Positions 22,641 through 31,135 are shown, counted from the first letter of the stretch. The stretch is DNA of 64,000 nt from DATFUL01 sp041499035 (GCA_041499035.1 JBGQJK010000001.1:1-64000); one strand, 5' to 3'. Program-made: numbers and translations. The notes: generated by a model from the sequence alone, not told the origin.

Positions 22641-23648
22641 ATGCTTAGGAAAAATATTGCTATTGATCTCGGCACTGCCAATACTCTGGTTTGGGTAGCC
22701 GGGGTAGGTTTAATCGTAAACGAACCGACGGTTGTGGCTATATCTTCTGAGGATAACAAAGTTGTTGCTGTGGGAGAGGAGGCAAAATTGATGCTGGGGA
22801 GGACCCCGGAAGCCTTGATCGCAAGTAGGCCCATGCGAGACGGTGTTATCGCTGACTATCAGGTAACCGAGGCCATGCTCAGGTATTTTATAGGCAAAGT
22901 TACGGGCAGATTCCAGTTTTTTAAGCCTGAAGTCATGGTCTGCGTGCCTGCAGGGTGCACTCAAGTTGAGAGGCGAGCCGCTCTTGACGCGACTCTTTCC
23001 GCCGGTGCCGCGCATGCATATTTGATTGATGAACCTCTGGCGGCCGCGATTGGGGCAGGAATACCCGTTTCCGCTCCCTCGGGGCACATGATTGTCGATA
23101 TCGGTGGAGGCTCTACCGAGGCTGCCGTAATTTCGCTAGGAGGCGTTGTTACTCACAAATCGGTACGCGTGGCCGGGAATAAGATCGACGAAGCTATTCA
23201 AAGCCATCTTAAAAAGAAGCATAATTTAATTGTGGGGGATACTACTGCGGAAGACATTAAGCTCAAAATCGGCTCGGCAACCCTTCTGGCCAAGGAGGAG
23301 AAATTGGAAATTTCCGGACGCGATCTGGTCTTTGGACTCCCAAGGAGCGTAGTCATAACCAGCAACGAAATTTGCGAAGCTATTAAACCTGTTCTAATGC
23401 AAATAATCGGAGGAGTTAAAGCAGTTTTAGAAGATACGCCGCCGGAACTGGCGGCGGACATTATAGATAAGGGGATTGTAATGAGCGGCGGAACTTCGAC
23501 GCTCAGGAATTTTGATAAACTCATGACGGAAGAGACCGGCGTTCCCGCGCACGTTGCGGACGAGCCGCTACTCTGCGTTGTCCGGGGCACAGGGCTGGTG
23601 CTTGAAAACATTGAGCTTTGGAAGAGGAGTATTACCAACAAAAGATAA
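22641..23648 (+). CDS. mreB: Rod shape-determining actin homologue MreB
   Basis: 335 residues, normal for MreB. The phosphate-1 loop I-A-I-D-L-G-T-A-N-T-L-V-W, the P-T-V-V-A-I segment, D-I-G-G-G-S-T-E-A-A-V (phosphate 2) and M-S-G-G-T-S-T-L-R (adenosine loop) are all present. MreB polymerises beneath the membrane and organises elongation-mode wall synthesis. No mreC or mreD follows; the next 411 nt are non-coding. Confidence 0.95.
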   Translation: MLRKNIAIDLGTANTLVWVAGVGLIVNEPTVVAISSEDNKVVAVGEEAKLMLGRTPEALIASRPMRDGVIADYQVTEAMLRYFIGKVTGRFQFFKPEVMVCVPAGCTQVERRAALDATLSAGAAHAYLIDEPLAAAIGAGIPVSAPSGHMIVDIGGGSTEAAVISLGGVVTHKSVRVAGNKIDEAIQSHLKKKHNLIVGDTTAEDIKLKIGSATLLAKEEKLEISGRDLVFGLPRSVVITSNEICEAIKPVLMQIIGGVKAVLEDTPPELAADIIDKGIVMSGGTSTLRNFDKLMTEETGVPAHVADEPLLCVVRGTGLVLENIELWKRSITNKR

Positions 23649-24059
23649 TATAGGGTATATCTATAAATAGGGAAGAGTTTGTATTATAGGTAAAATATAT
23701 CAATAATATGAGAGATGATATAAAGTCCGATGCCCCGGGAAATAGAATAATTTGGCGAGCTAAGGTATTTTTCTTATAGTATTAATAATATTCTGTAAAT
23801 AATTGCGGATAGATTGAGGATAAATGATTATAATTAAAGCAAAAAAAAGAGCTAATAAATTGCTCAAAAATGTGTATTTAAAGTAATTTTGTTTTAATAA
23901 ATTTACCCTGTAGTTTAATTATATTAATAGTGAAAATGACAGAATTGTCAGCAAAATATATCAATTAATATAGGATAAATCGAAATGCGGGAAAAGTAGA
24001 GCCAGTAATACAAAAACTCTGAATTATAAGATAGATGGTAAAAATTTTACAAAAAATTA
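23649..24059. other. 411-nt AT-rich intergenic region
   Basis: No convincing gene was found. Two small symmetrical elements are visible: TGACA-GAAT-TGTCA at 23937-23950 and a perfect palindrome GTAAAA-A-TTTTAC at 24038-24050, 9 nt before the glycosyltransferase start. The rest is AT-rich with scattered -10-like boxes. It is the longest non-coding stretch in the window. Confidence 0.6.
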
Positions 24060-24851
24060 ATGAAAATTACTAACGAAACGTCCCAAAATCACGTCAATAT
24101 ATTAGGAATTAAAGTCCTTAGCACTCAGGTGGGCCGTTTGCTAGCAAACGTGAGAGACAATATAACCCATAATTATAGATTTTATATTGTAACCCCAAAT
24201 CCTGAACTTGTTTTGGCTTCAACATCCAATTCATTACTCAAACTTGCCCTTAACTCTTCGGATTTTTCTATTCCGGATGGAGTAGGTTTAAATTATGCTT
24301 CAAGGTTTCTATATGGAAAGCCGATAAACATTATTCCGGGCAGAAACCTTTTTCATAATCTAATAGAATTGGCTAACAAAAAAGGTTGGAGGGTATTTTT
24401 CTTAGGTGGAAAGGCATTGGAAGCCCAAAAAGCGGCGGATAGACTGAAATTGAATTACAAGAAAATAAGAATAGAAACCTTTTCCGGTCCTAAACTAAAT
24501 AAAGATGGTCAACCGCTAGGTGAAAATGATAAGTCTTTGCAAAAAGAGGCCGTTTCTATGATAAATAAATTTTCCCCCCAACTTCTCTTTGTGGCATTTG
24601 GTAATCCCAAGCAGGAGATTTGGCTCTATAAAAATCTTAAAGGCCTGAATATCGGGGGAGCAATGGCAGTAGGGGGTACTTTCCGCTACACCGCGGGGTT
24701 ATCCAAACTTCCTCCAAAGTGGATGGAAAAAGCGGGCTTAGAATGGCTTTGGAGACTTATTACGGAGCCCCGGAGACTCGGAAGGATTATTAATGCATCA
24801 ATTGTTTTCCCTTTAAGAGTTTTCCTATTTAAGATTGGAGTCCGAGACTAG
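24060..24851 (+). CDS. WecG/TagA/CpsF family glycosyltransferase (GT26)
   Basis: 263 residues. The family transfers N-acetylmannosamine(-uronic acid) or related sugars to undecaprenyl-linked acceptors in wall teichoic acid, enterobacterial common antigen or capsule assembly. Diagnostic segments are T-P-N-P-E-L-V, I-P-D-G-V-G-L, F-F-L-G-G-K, F-V-A-F-G-N-P-K-Q-E-I-W and A-V-G-G-T-F-R-Y-T-A-G, followed by the W-M-E-K-A-G-L-E-W-L-W-R-L region. The basic C-terminus probably peripherally binds the membrane. No Shine-Dalgarno sequence precedes the ATG. The 3' end overlaps the convergent small gene by 23 nt. Confidence 0.93.
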   Translation: MKITNETSQNHVNILGIKVLSTQVGRLLANVRDNITHNYRFYIVTPNPELVLASTSNSLLKLALNSSDFSIPDGVGLNYASRFLYGKPINIIPGRNLFHNLIELANKKGWRVFFLGGKALEAQKAADRLKLNYKKIRIETFSGPKLNKDGQPLGENDKSLQKEAVSMINKFSPQLLFVAFGNPKQEIWLYKNLKGLNIGGAMAVGGTFRYTAGLSKLPPKWMEKAGLEWLWRLITEPRRLGRIINASIVFPLRVFLFKIGVRD

Positions 24852-25083
24852 GATTACAGGCCGCTCGGTCCAGGAAGTGTGATAAATCTGATGCTGAACC
24901 GTTTGTTTCAACTATAGCTTCACCATTCGGTTGTATTCCGCCACAAATAGCTTCACCTAAGCGAATCGCGTTTGCTGCTCTTGCTGAGCAAGTTAGACAT
25001 TTTGGGGCGATCTGCCTGGCTATTTCAGAATCTGAGGCCCTGATCACTGTCATATCTTTTCCTTCGATTAATTGTATAGACAT
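24829..25083 (-). CDS. Small Cys-containing protein of unknown function
   Basis: 84 residues with a C-L-T-C pair (about residues 29-32) and two later cysteines, suggesting metal binding or redox. It is cytoplasmic, with no signal peptide. The gene is supported by a well-formed promoter ending 7 nt before the ATG and by convergence with the preceding gene. It resembles in general style (not clearly by homology) the small Cys proteins at 43819 and 46003. No function is assigned. Confidence 0.6.
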   Translation of the reverse strand: MSIQLIEGKDMTVIRASDSEIARQIAPKCLTCSARAANAIRLGEAICGGIQPNGEAIVETNGSASDLSHFLDRAACNPSLGLQS

Positions 25084-25090
25084 GTGTGGT

Positions 25091-25118
25091 ATTTTATATG
25101 AAGCCGGATTTTTGTCAA
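25091..25118 (-). promoter_or_regulatory. Promoter of the small Cys gene
   Basis: TTGACA (25118-25113), 16-nt spacer, TAAAAT (25096-25091), then 7 nt to the ATG at 25083. Predicts a leaderless transcript. Confidence 0.65.
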
Positions 25119-25181
25119 CCGGCCAAATATATATAGTAAGATTTTTTCAGAAGGATTTAAGTAGAGTTTCAAAATTGCCTA

Positions 25182-25210
25182 TTGACATAGCCTGTGAAAG
25201 ACGTAAATAT
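25182..25210 (+). promoter_or_regulatory. Promoter of the FnIII-like secreted protein
   Basis: TTGACA (25182-25187), 17-nt spacer, AAATAT (25205-25210), then 5 nt to the ATG at 25216. Predicts a leaderless transcript. Confidence 0.6.
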
Positions 25211-25215
25211 ATGCT

Positions 25216-25905
25216 ATGAAAAGGTTTTCAGTTGTTATTTTTCTTCTTGGACTGCTTGTGTTCCTTTCCGGTGCTTCATCCGCGAAAGCATTTTCGGCAG
25301 GTCCTGTTGGCAGAAATGCACTAAGAGCATATCCGGGCCCCGGAGTTGGTGAAGTTACAATTGATTGGCAGCGATATTTCCTGGATGGTGAGAATTTTTC
25401 GCTTCATTATGGCACAGTCCCTGGTGGTTATCAGTGGGTTGCTCCTTATATTGGTTACATTAGTACTTATACAGTTAGAGGTTTGACTCCCGGTAAAAGA
25501 TACTTTTTTGCGGTAGAGGGCATAAGAACGGGGGGATCGTCGGCAGGCTGGGATGGTGAAGTTTCGGCTATTGCGCCGAGTGCTCCGACTACTGTAGTTA
25601 TAGGCGGCCCGATTGGTAGAAACTCTTTGGTCGCAAAAACTGGAGCAAAAAGCGGTACGGTTGATCTTACCTGGAAGAGATTCTTTAATGATACCCAACT
25701 TTACAGCATCGTTTATGGTCTGCAACCGGGTAAGTTTATCTATGGAGTTTTAAACGCAGTTGATACAACTCCTGCAGATGTAGGTAATTATACCTACACA
25801 ATTGGCGCTCTACGCCCCGGAGTAAGATATTACTTCGCTCTGGTTCCTCAGAGGAATGGCCAGGCTATATACGTGAGTACTCAAACCTCGGCAGTAGCCA
25901 GATAA
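25216..25905 (+). CDS. Secreted protein with two tandem fibronectin type III-like domains
   Basis: 229 residues. A signal peptide (residues 1-25, ending S-S-A-K-A) is followed by two repeats of about 90 residues. Each begins G-P-(V/I)-G-R-N-(A/S)-L, has a G-x-V-x-(I/L)-x-W strand and ends with L-x-P-G-x-R-Y-(F/Y)-F-A, the signature of FnIII-type beta sandwiches. No anchor or dockerin is present, so it is probably exported free or bound to the surface. Convergent with the phosphatase gene (8 nt apart). Confidence 0.82.
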   Translation: MKRFSVVIFLLGLLVFLSGASSAKAFSAGPVGRNALRAYPGPGVGEVTIDWQRYFLDGENFSLHYGTVPGGYQWVAPYIGYISTYTVRGLTPGKRYFFAVEGIRTGGSSAGWDGEVSAIAPSAPTTVVIGGPIGRNSLVAKTGAKSGTVDLTWKRFFNDTQLYSIVYGLQPGKFIYGVLNAVDTTPADVGNYTYTIGALRPGVRYYFALVPQRNGQAIYVSTQTSAVAR

Positions 25906-25913
25906 ATTCTTCT

Positions 25914-26354
25914 CTATATTAGTTTAACTCTTTGAATCAAGCCGTCTATCTTGTCGGTAATTTTTTTGTAGATCTCCTCTGTTTCCGGAATTGCGATTGA
26001 ATCCTGTTCCAGGCTATTTTTGAGATCTTCTATATCCCAGATTTCAAAATTCTTTCCCTCGAAGCCAAGCCCATCTACACACCAGTCGTACTGCATCTTC
26101 TGCATAAAGACTATCAAATCCATGCCATCGAGCGATTCTTTAACTGTCTGGTGCCAAGTTGATGATTCAAAAGGAATCAAATTGTTATTCTTGATTATTC
26201 TTTGGGCTTGCCAAGTAATTGGCCCGTCAAGAGCATTACTGGCTTCAATGCCGCTCGAGCTAACCTCAAGCCCTTTTATCTGCTTCGAATTTAAATAAGC
26301 CTCAGCCATACGGCTTCTGAATGTATTTCCTTTGCAGACAAAGTGGATTTTCAT
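25914..26354 (-). CDS. Low-molecular-weight protein tyrosine phosphatase family protein
   Basis: 146 residues from the ATG at 26354, chosen because the fold begins M-K-I-H-F-V-C. The C-x5-R-S phosphate loop is C-K-G-N-T-F-R-S (Cys7, Arg13), followed by the usual M-A-E-A-Y. The family dephosphorylates phosphotyrosine or, in arsenate-reductase relatives, reduces arsenate. The general-acid Asp-Pro motif near the C-terminus is not canonical here (W-D-I-E-D). It lies 4 nt downstream of the ECF sigma gene, so a regulatory pair is plausible. Confidence 0.85.
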   Translation of the reverse strand: MKIHFVCKGNTFRSRMAEAYLNSKQIKGLEVSSSGIEASNALDGPITWQAQRIIKNNNLIPFESSTWHQTVKESLDGMDLIVFMQKMQYDWCVDGLGFEGKNFEIWDIEDLKNSLEQDSIAIPETEEIYKKITDKIDGLIQRVKLI

Positions 26355-26358
26355 TATA

Positions 26359-26901
26359 TTATTTTGATTGCTTTTCCCAAACTTCGGCAAAATCCTCTTT
26401 GGCCCTGTAAATTCTTCCCTCAACCGCTCGCTCGGAGATTCCCATTATCTTACCGATTTGCTCGTAGGAATAATCTTTCCAATACTTGAACCACAAGAGA
26501 CGTCTTTTTTCAAACGGTAGTAAGTTCAGACAATCGTTGACGGAAACTCTTAATTCTTTAAGCGCCAAAGTTTCTTCCGGCGACAATTTATCTGTGTCAA
26601 TATATGTCAAACTATCAAGTAGAGGAACAATAAAGCGCGAATTTTCGTTGACTTGGTCATGATAGTAGTCGGCAATTTTGTTTAAAGCGATTCTGCAAAG
26701 CCAGGTAAAATATGAACTTTTGTGTTCAAAAGCTTTATAGCCTTTCCATCCGGCAACAATTGTTTCTTCAAAAACTTCCTCAACTGCCGTTTGATCCTTT
26801 CTCAAATGTTTGGCAATGAATTTAAAAAGGGCGGGGGAGTATTTTTTATACTGTGCCTCAAACCGTTTGTGATGTTTAAAACCGAAGCGTGGGTTTTGCA
26901 T
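26359..26901 (-). CDS. ECF-type RNA polymerase sigma factor
   Basis: 180 residues. A sigma-2 region (about 18-85, including V-E-E-V-F-E-E-T and F-x-T-W-L-C-R-I-A-L-N-K-I-A-D) and a sigma-4 helix-turn-helix (about 120-172: L-P-F-E-K-R-R, then Y-S-Y-E-Q-I-G-K-I-M-G-I-S-E-R-A-V-E-G-R-I-Y-R-A) identify it. It would redirect RNA polymerase to a small regulon. No obvious anti-sigma gene is adjacent; the following phosphatase gene or the divergent 80-residue protein could be partners, which is speculation. The -10 box (complement of 26916-26921) overlaps the promoter of the divergent gene. Confidence 0.92.
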   Translation of the reverse strand: MQNPRFGFKHHKRFEAQYKKYSPALFKFIAKHLRKDQTAVEEVFEETIVAGWKGYKAFEHKSSYFTWLCRIALNKIADYYHDQVNENSRFIVPLLDSLTYIDTDKLSPEETLALKELRVSVNDCLNLLPFEKRRLLWFKYWKDYSYEQIGKIMGISERAVEGRIYRAKEDFAEVWEKQSK

Positions 26902-26925
26902 AAAACTTAGGACTAATTATATACT

Positions 26926-27168
26926 ATGAACACTGCTGAAGGGATAAGGTCGGAGGAACGATACAGATTTGAAGCACCAACGGAAGAGATTAAGGCACCC
27001 AGAATTGATCTAAGCGAACTGCTGCAGGAGGGTGGCGAAATGTTACAGGAAGGCTGGAATTTGGTTTGGGAGTATCCCGGAAGCAAAGAAAATCATGAAT
27101 GGTTTTTGGTAAAGTGGATTGATGGGAAGATCCAACAGGTTATAGGAAGTGGAAACGGAAGAAAATAA
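26926..27168 (+). CDS. Small acidic protein of unknown function
   Basis: 80 residues, acidic N-terminal half and a Trp-rich C-terminal half (W-N-L-V-W-E-Y, E-W-F-L-V-K-W). No signal peptide. TATATA or TATACT immediately precedes the ATG, suggesting a leaderless transcript. It is divergent from the ECF sigma gene, sharing its promoter region, so it may be regulated with it. No family recognised. Confidence 0.55.
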   Translation: MNTAEGIRSEERYRFEAPTEEIKAPRIDLSELLQEGGEMLQEGWNLVWEYPGSKENHEWFLVKWIDGKIQQVIGSGNGRK

Positions 27169-27229
27169 GTGAGAAAATACTGCTTCAAGTTAAAATATCG
27201 CTTAATAATGTATAATTCCAAGTGAATTT

Positions 27230-28315
27230 ATGAACAAAATAAACGGGTTGTTAGGCAAAAAATACCTCTCTGATTATCTGAAGAAATCTGACCCGCTTTT
27301 TGAACGATTTCTCAAGAAAAAGGAAAATGAGTCCAGAATGAACGATCCTTTGGATGGGGAAATTATCAAGCGTTTTACAGAAGTTGCTAAATTAGGCAAG
27401 AAAATAAGGGGGGCGTTAGTTGTTTTGGGCTATCAGATCGGTGCCGGAAAGATAGATAAAAACATTATAGATACCAGTCTCTTCGTCGAGCTGTTTCACG
27501 CAGGCGTTTTGGTTCATGATGATATTCAAGATCGAGGTGATTTTCGTCGTGGGCTGCCTACGTTACACAGGCAGTTTGAAAAGTTGGGATCAAAACTAGG
27601 CGTGACAATTGACAAGTATCACTATGGTGAATCAATCGCAATTGATGCAGGTATTTCCGCTTACTTTTATTCTTTTGATAAATTACTAAAATCCAAGTTT
27701 CCTCAAGATCGCCTGATAGAAACCGCCCTTCTATATTCCAAGTATGTTCAAAGAGTCTCTGACGGACAGTCACTAGACATTACAGGGATGACTTCCAAAA
27801 AAGTTGAAGAAAAATACGTTTTAACAATGCTAAAACTAAAGGCTGCAGAATACACCGGCGTTATGCCATTGCTTTGTGGAGCTTCTCTGGCGGGTATGAA
27901 AGATGCAACGAGGCTAAAAGCGATGGAAGAATATGGGCTCTGTTTTGGATGGGCATTTCAAATTCAAGATGACCTTTTAGGTTTATATGGTAATGAGATC
28001 GAACTGGGTAAGGTAGTAGGGTCTGATATAAAAGAGGGGAAGAATACGTTATTTACTTTCTATTTATCTAAACATGGCAATAAAGATCAAATTGCCTTTA
28101 TGAAAAAAACTCTGGGTAATCAGAATGCTAGCAGGAAAGACATAAAGAATTTCAAACGCATACTTAAGGAGACAGGATCTTACGATTATGTAATTAAAAC
28201 TGGCTGGAATTATGTGGAAAGGGGTAGAAAACAAATTCCGTATATTACCCATGACCGGAAAATTCAAGACATTTTAGAGTCCTTAATTTATTACATGATG
28301 GAGCGAACACTGTGA
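27230..28315 (+). CDS. Trans-polyprenyl diphosphate synthase
   Basis: 361 residues. Condenses isopentenyl diphosphate onto allylic diphosphates. The first Asp-rich motif is H-D-D-I-Q-D (97-101) with the R-R-G-L-P-T-L-H segment after it; the second is F-Q-I-Q-D-D-L-L-G (about 245-252). Lys/Arg residues for diphosphate binding (G-K-K-I-R-G) are present near residue 58. Chain length cannot be read reliably. TATAAT at 27211-27216 lies 13 nt before the ATG. It heads a run of isoprenoid-related genes ending in the cis-prenyltransferase. Confidence 0.92.
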   Translation: MNKINGLLGKKYLSDYLKKSDPLFERFLKKKENESRMNDPLDGEIIKRFTEVAKLGKKIRGALVVLGYQIGAGKIDKNIIDTSLFVELFHAGVLVHDDIQDRGDFRRGLPTLHRQFEKLGSKLGVTIDKYHYGESIAIDAGISAYFYSFDKLLKSKFPQDRLIETALLYSKYVQRVSDGQSLDITGMTSKKVEEKYVLTMLKLKAAEYTGVMPLLCGASLAGMKDATRLKAMEEYGLCFGWAFQIQDDLLGLYGNEIELGKVVGSDIKEGKNTLFTFYLSKHGNKDQIAFMKKTLGNQNASRKDIKNFKRILKETGSYDYVIKTGWNYVERGRKQIPYITHDRKIQDILESLIYYMMERTL

Positions 28316-28324
28316 TACTTTGGT

Positions 28325-29230
28325 ATGAACAAAGAAATTATAAATGGTGGCCATTTGGATATAGGAAAAGGACAGTATGAGTGGTGGTATTTCGATTTTG
28401 TCGGGAAAAACGGGGATGCTTTTAACATAATCATGCATGCCTCAGATGTCTTTGGAATTGATCAAAATACATACTATTCTGCATCTTTTTTATATAGAGA
28501 TGGTGTCCAAAAATATCTAAGGGGAAAGGAGAAGGGGTTTGAGATAAAAAGAGGGGGAGCCTTTCTTTCCGTCGAAAACGGACTCGTTCTTGAGGATGAA
28601 AAGTGGATTAAATTTGACTTAGCATTTGACGACAGCACATCCATAAAAGGGAGGATCGAAAAAAATAAAAGATTAAAACCAATTAATAATGGTGTTTTAT
28701 ATGAGGCAGAAAGCCGGTTCGGGATGTGGGTTCCTTCGATTGTGAACGGGAAGTTTGATATCCAAATAACTAAAGATGGAAAAGAAAAGTTTTTTAGAGG
28801 GCATGCCTACCATGATCACCAGTGGGGGAATTTACCGATACAAGAACATATCTATGACTGGGTGTGGGGCCACTTTAATCAAGGTAGCCTTGGGACCGTT
28901 TTTTTTAAGATTAGAACGAATTCCAACGATATAATAAATAGATACTATCTTATCGATTCCAATAATGTCATGTCCGGTTCGGATGAAATCAGAGAAGATT
29001 TTTTTGCGCAACTAATTAATAATCCTAAACCGGAAACTTCCAGATTAGATGTTAATATTGATATTGAAAGTAATGCACTATCCTTCAAGATTTCTCCCGA
29101 TGAATTAATGCGGCGAAGAATAGGCGAAAGAGTTGGAGATAAGCTCTTTACCTATTTGCGGTGGAGCACGGATTGTGTATTTGGTTACAGAAAAATGCAA
29201 GGAATCACTGAATATATGAGGTTTAGATAA
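28325..29230 (+). CDS. CrtC/AttH-like lipocalin-fold protein (carotenoid 1,2-hydratase family)
   Basis: 301 residues. The family signature Q-Y-E-W-W-Y-F-D-F (17-25) and a later H-A-Y-H-D-H-Q-W-G-N (about 160-169) match the paired lipocalin-like domains of hydroxyneurosporene synthase/AttH. Known members hydrate carotenoid double bonds or handle other lipids. The absence of a signal peptide argues for a cytoplasmic role. It begins 9 nt after the polyprenyl synthase, so action on a product of that enzyme is an attractive inference. No phytoene synthase or desaturase is in the window. Confidence 0.8.
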   Translation: MNKEIINGGHLDIGKGQYEWWYFDFVGKNGDAFNIIMHASDVFGIDQNTYYSASFLYRDGVQKYLRGKEKGFEIKRGGAFLSVENGLVLEDEKWIKFDLAFDDSTSIKGRIEKNKRLKPINNGVLYEAESRFGMWVPSIVNGKFDIQITKDGKEKFFRGHAYHDHQWGNLPIQEHIYDWVWGHFNQGSLGTVFFKIRTNSNDIINRYYLIDSNNVMSGSDEIREDFFAQLINNPKPETSRLDVNIDIESNALSFKISPDELMRRRIGERVGDKLFTYLRWSTDCVFGYRKMQGITEYMRFR

Positions 29231-29231
29231 A

Positions 29232-29804
29232 ATGGATTTTACAATAGTTATTTTAGCTGGATATGCTGGTGCTGGTAAATCTACGATTGCCCGGTCTCTT
29301 TCGGGTCGATCTGGGCTTGGTTTTGTTGATCATCAAAAAGTCTTGCACGACATTGCGGCTTCCAAAGGTTTTGATCGATCAAGGTATTGGCTGGAGGAGG
29401 TCGGGTTTGAGGAATTTACCAGAGAGTCTACCCGAAAATTAATTGAACTAACTGCGCAGGTTAAATCCGGCGGCGGTCGAGGTGTAATTTTAGACGCTGC
29501 TTATGGAACTCTGATGGTAAAGGAGTTTAGAGATAAGTTTCCGGATTCTAAATTGCTAATTGGAGAGGTAATCGCAGGCCAAGAAATTCGCGCGGAAAGG
29601 ATTGGGCATAGAATGGGTGGTGTCAATAAAGAATCTGCTGCTTCTGAAATGAGATTCAGAGATGATTTTTTAGACAGTGTTGGCTTAGAACAAGTTCTCC
29701 CTCTTGTGGATTTTAGGATAGAAAATAAGGTGAATGGGAATTTAGATGAGGTTGTATTAGATATAGAGACAAAACTCAAAGGTCTTGGAGTCGGTATGGT
29801 ATAA
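29232..29804 (+). CDS. P-loop kinase of unknown substrate
   Basis: 190 residues. Walker A is G-Y-A-G-A-G-K-S-T (10-18); the rest resembles small-molecule kinases of the dephospho-CoA/adenylate kinase type, with a D-H-Q-K-V-L segment after the first strand and R-A-E-R-I-G-H-R as a likely lid arginine region. The start is 1 nt after the CrtC-like gene. A phospho-acceptor linked to isoprenoid or nucleotide metabolism is possible, but the substrate cannot be deduced. Confidence 0.75.
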   Translation: MDFTIVILAGYAGAGKSTIARSLSGRSGLGFVDHQKVLHDIAASKGFDRSRYWLEEVGFEEFTRESTRKLIELTAQVKSGGGRGVILDAAYGTLMVKEFRDKFPDSKLLIGEVIAGQEIRAERIGHRMGGVNKESAASEMRFRDDFLDSVGLEQVLPLVDFRIENKVNGNLDEVVLDIETKLKGLGVGMV

Positions 29805-29805
29805 T
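29797..29805 (+). promoter_or_regulatory. Extended -10 promoter of uppS inside the kinase gene end
   Basis: TGG-TATAAT overlaps the kinase stop codon and ends 8 nt before the ATG of uppS. It predicts an internal, near-leaderless transcript. Confidence 0.55.
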
Positions 29806-29813
29806 CTTCAGGC

Positions 29814-31064
29814 ATGGCAGAACAGATTAGTCTCCCCAAAGGCACGGTTCTTCCCAACCACATAGCTATGATCCTTGATGGCAACCGTCGCTGGGCACGT
29901 TCGCGTGGGTTTGAACCGTGGCAGGGGCACTATTATGGTTATAAGGCTGTTAATGCATTAGCGCACGCTACGCGTAACCTTGGGATCCATACGTTCACAG
30001 TTTGGGCTTTCTCTACAGAAAATTGGGAGCGACCGAAGCATGAAATTGACGAGATAATGAATATTTTCAGGCGGGCTCTCAAAGAAACCGAAAAGGATTT
30101 CCATAAAGAGCACGTTGCTATGGTTCACCTTGGTAGAAAAGATAGATTGCCCATCGATATTCGTTCTGAAGTTGCAAGAATCGAGGCCGAAACGGCAAAA
30201 TACGCGCCTGAGCATATTTTTAATATGGCCATTGATTATGGGGGTAGGGATGAAATTGTCCGCGCCGTTCAAAAAATTGTTAAGGACAAAGTTCCGGCGG
30301 ATAAGGTTGACGAAAAAGCTTTTGAAAAATACTTAGATACTTACGGGCAACCTTATCCTGATCCGGACCTTTTCATCCGTACCAGTGGGGAACAGCGTAC
30401 AAGCGGGCTTCTTCCGTGGCAGATGACCTATACGGAATTTTATTTTGAGCAGGAACATCTTCCTGACTTTTCTCCCGAAAAACTAAAAGAGGCAATTTTG
30501 GACTATAGCAGACGCAGGCGCAGATTTGGTGGCAACGATGCCCTGGAGCATTTTGGCTTTGATCCGGAAGTTTTGGCACGCTTGGAACTTAAATGGTGGA
30601 GACTCGGGAACGTTCCGGAGGGAATGAAACTTCGCGAATATGCCATGAAACATATAAGGGAACAATACGGGCTATCAAAGGAGCTCGGTACCCGGGCAGC
30701 TCGGCTTCTATTGGAAGCAATAGCCGAGGAAAACAGGAATAAGCTTGATGAAGCCAAAAACAGTCTCAAAAAGTTTTACAAACTTATTAAGGCTGAAGTT
30801 AAGTTGGCATTTGAACCGGAGATAGTTGCCTCACTCGAGGTAAGGATGCGAGGCGAAAAAGGGGAAGTGGAGGATACCACCCGCGAATATTTGGCGGAAG
30901 TTTATAGAATTTCACTTTTCCAGGCGGCAAAGGCCGCTCATCTTAAAGTTCTGGCGTCTGTCGAGCGCAATTTAGCCCAAGCGGGGATGGGCGAGAACCA
31001 CTGGGTTAAGGCGGAAGATTATCTCCAAAAGTACTACCGCGCACTGAAGGAACGTGTCGCGTGA
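29814..31064 (+). CDS. uppS: Cis-prenyltransferase (undecaprenyl diphosphate synthase) with helical C-terminal extension
   Basis: 416 residues, against about 250 for the family. Residues ~15-245 carry the full catalytic set: I-A-M-I-L-D-G-N-R-R-W-A-R, F-S-T-E-N-W-x-R-P, D-Y-G-G-R-D-E-I and I-R-T-S-G-E-Q-R-T-S-G-L-L-P-W-Q. It makes the C55 lipid carrier used for wall and surface-polysaccharide assembly. The last ~170 residues are predicted alpha-helical and charged, with no recognised domain. The final residues Y-R-A-L-K-E-R-V-A recur in a tiny reading frame 20 nt downstream. Confidence 0.93.
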   Translation: MAEQISLPKGTVLPNHIAMILDGNRRWARSRGFEPWQGHYYGYKAVNALAHATRNLGIHTFTVWAFSTENWERPKHEIDEIMNIFRRALKETEKDFHKEHVAMVHLGRKDRLPIDIRSEVARIEAETAKYAPEHIFNMAIDYGGRDEIVRAVQKIVKDKVPADKVDEKAFEKYLDTYGQPYPDPDLFIRTSGEQRTSGLLPWQMTYTEFYFEQEHLPDFSPEKLKEAILDYSRRRRRFGGNDALEHFGFDPEVLARLELKWWRLGNVPEGMKLREYAMKHIREQYGLSKELGTRAARLLLEAIAEENRNKLDEAKNSLKKFYKLIKAEVKLAFEPEIVASLEVRMRGEKGEVEDTTREYLAEVYRISLFQAAKAAHLKVLASVERNLAQAGMGENHWVKAEDYLQKYYRALKERVA

Positions 31065-31084
31065 CGACTGCGTGCGGCCAGGCT

Positions 31085-31135
31085 ATGATTGCAGAAGCAA
31101 TCGCTTACAGAGCACTTAAAGAAAGAGTTGCCTAA
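31085..31135 (+). other. 16-codon frame repeating the uppS C-terminal peptide
   Basis: A frame from the ATG at 31085 to TAA encodes 16 residues ending A-Y-R-A-L-K-E-R-V-A. The last nine residues are identical to the uppS C-terminus, but most codons differ at silent positions. It may be a remnant of a duplicated 3' end or a tiny peptide. Whether it is translated is unknown. Confidence 0.35.

Noticed and set aside
26359..26423. Longer N-terminus for the LMW phosphatase
   Set aside because: The additional 23 residues overlap the sigma factor gene and precede the conserved M-K-I-H-F-V-C start. They are out-of-frame sigma coding sequence.
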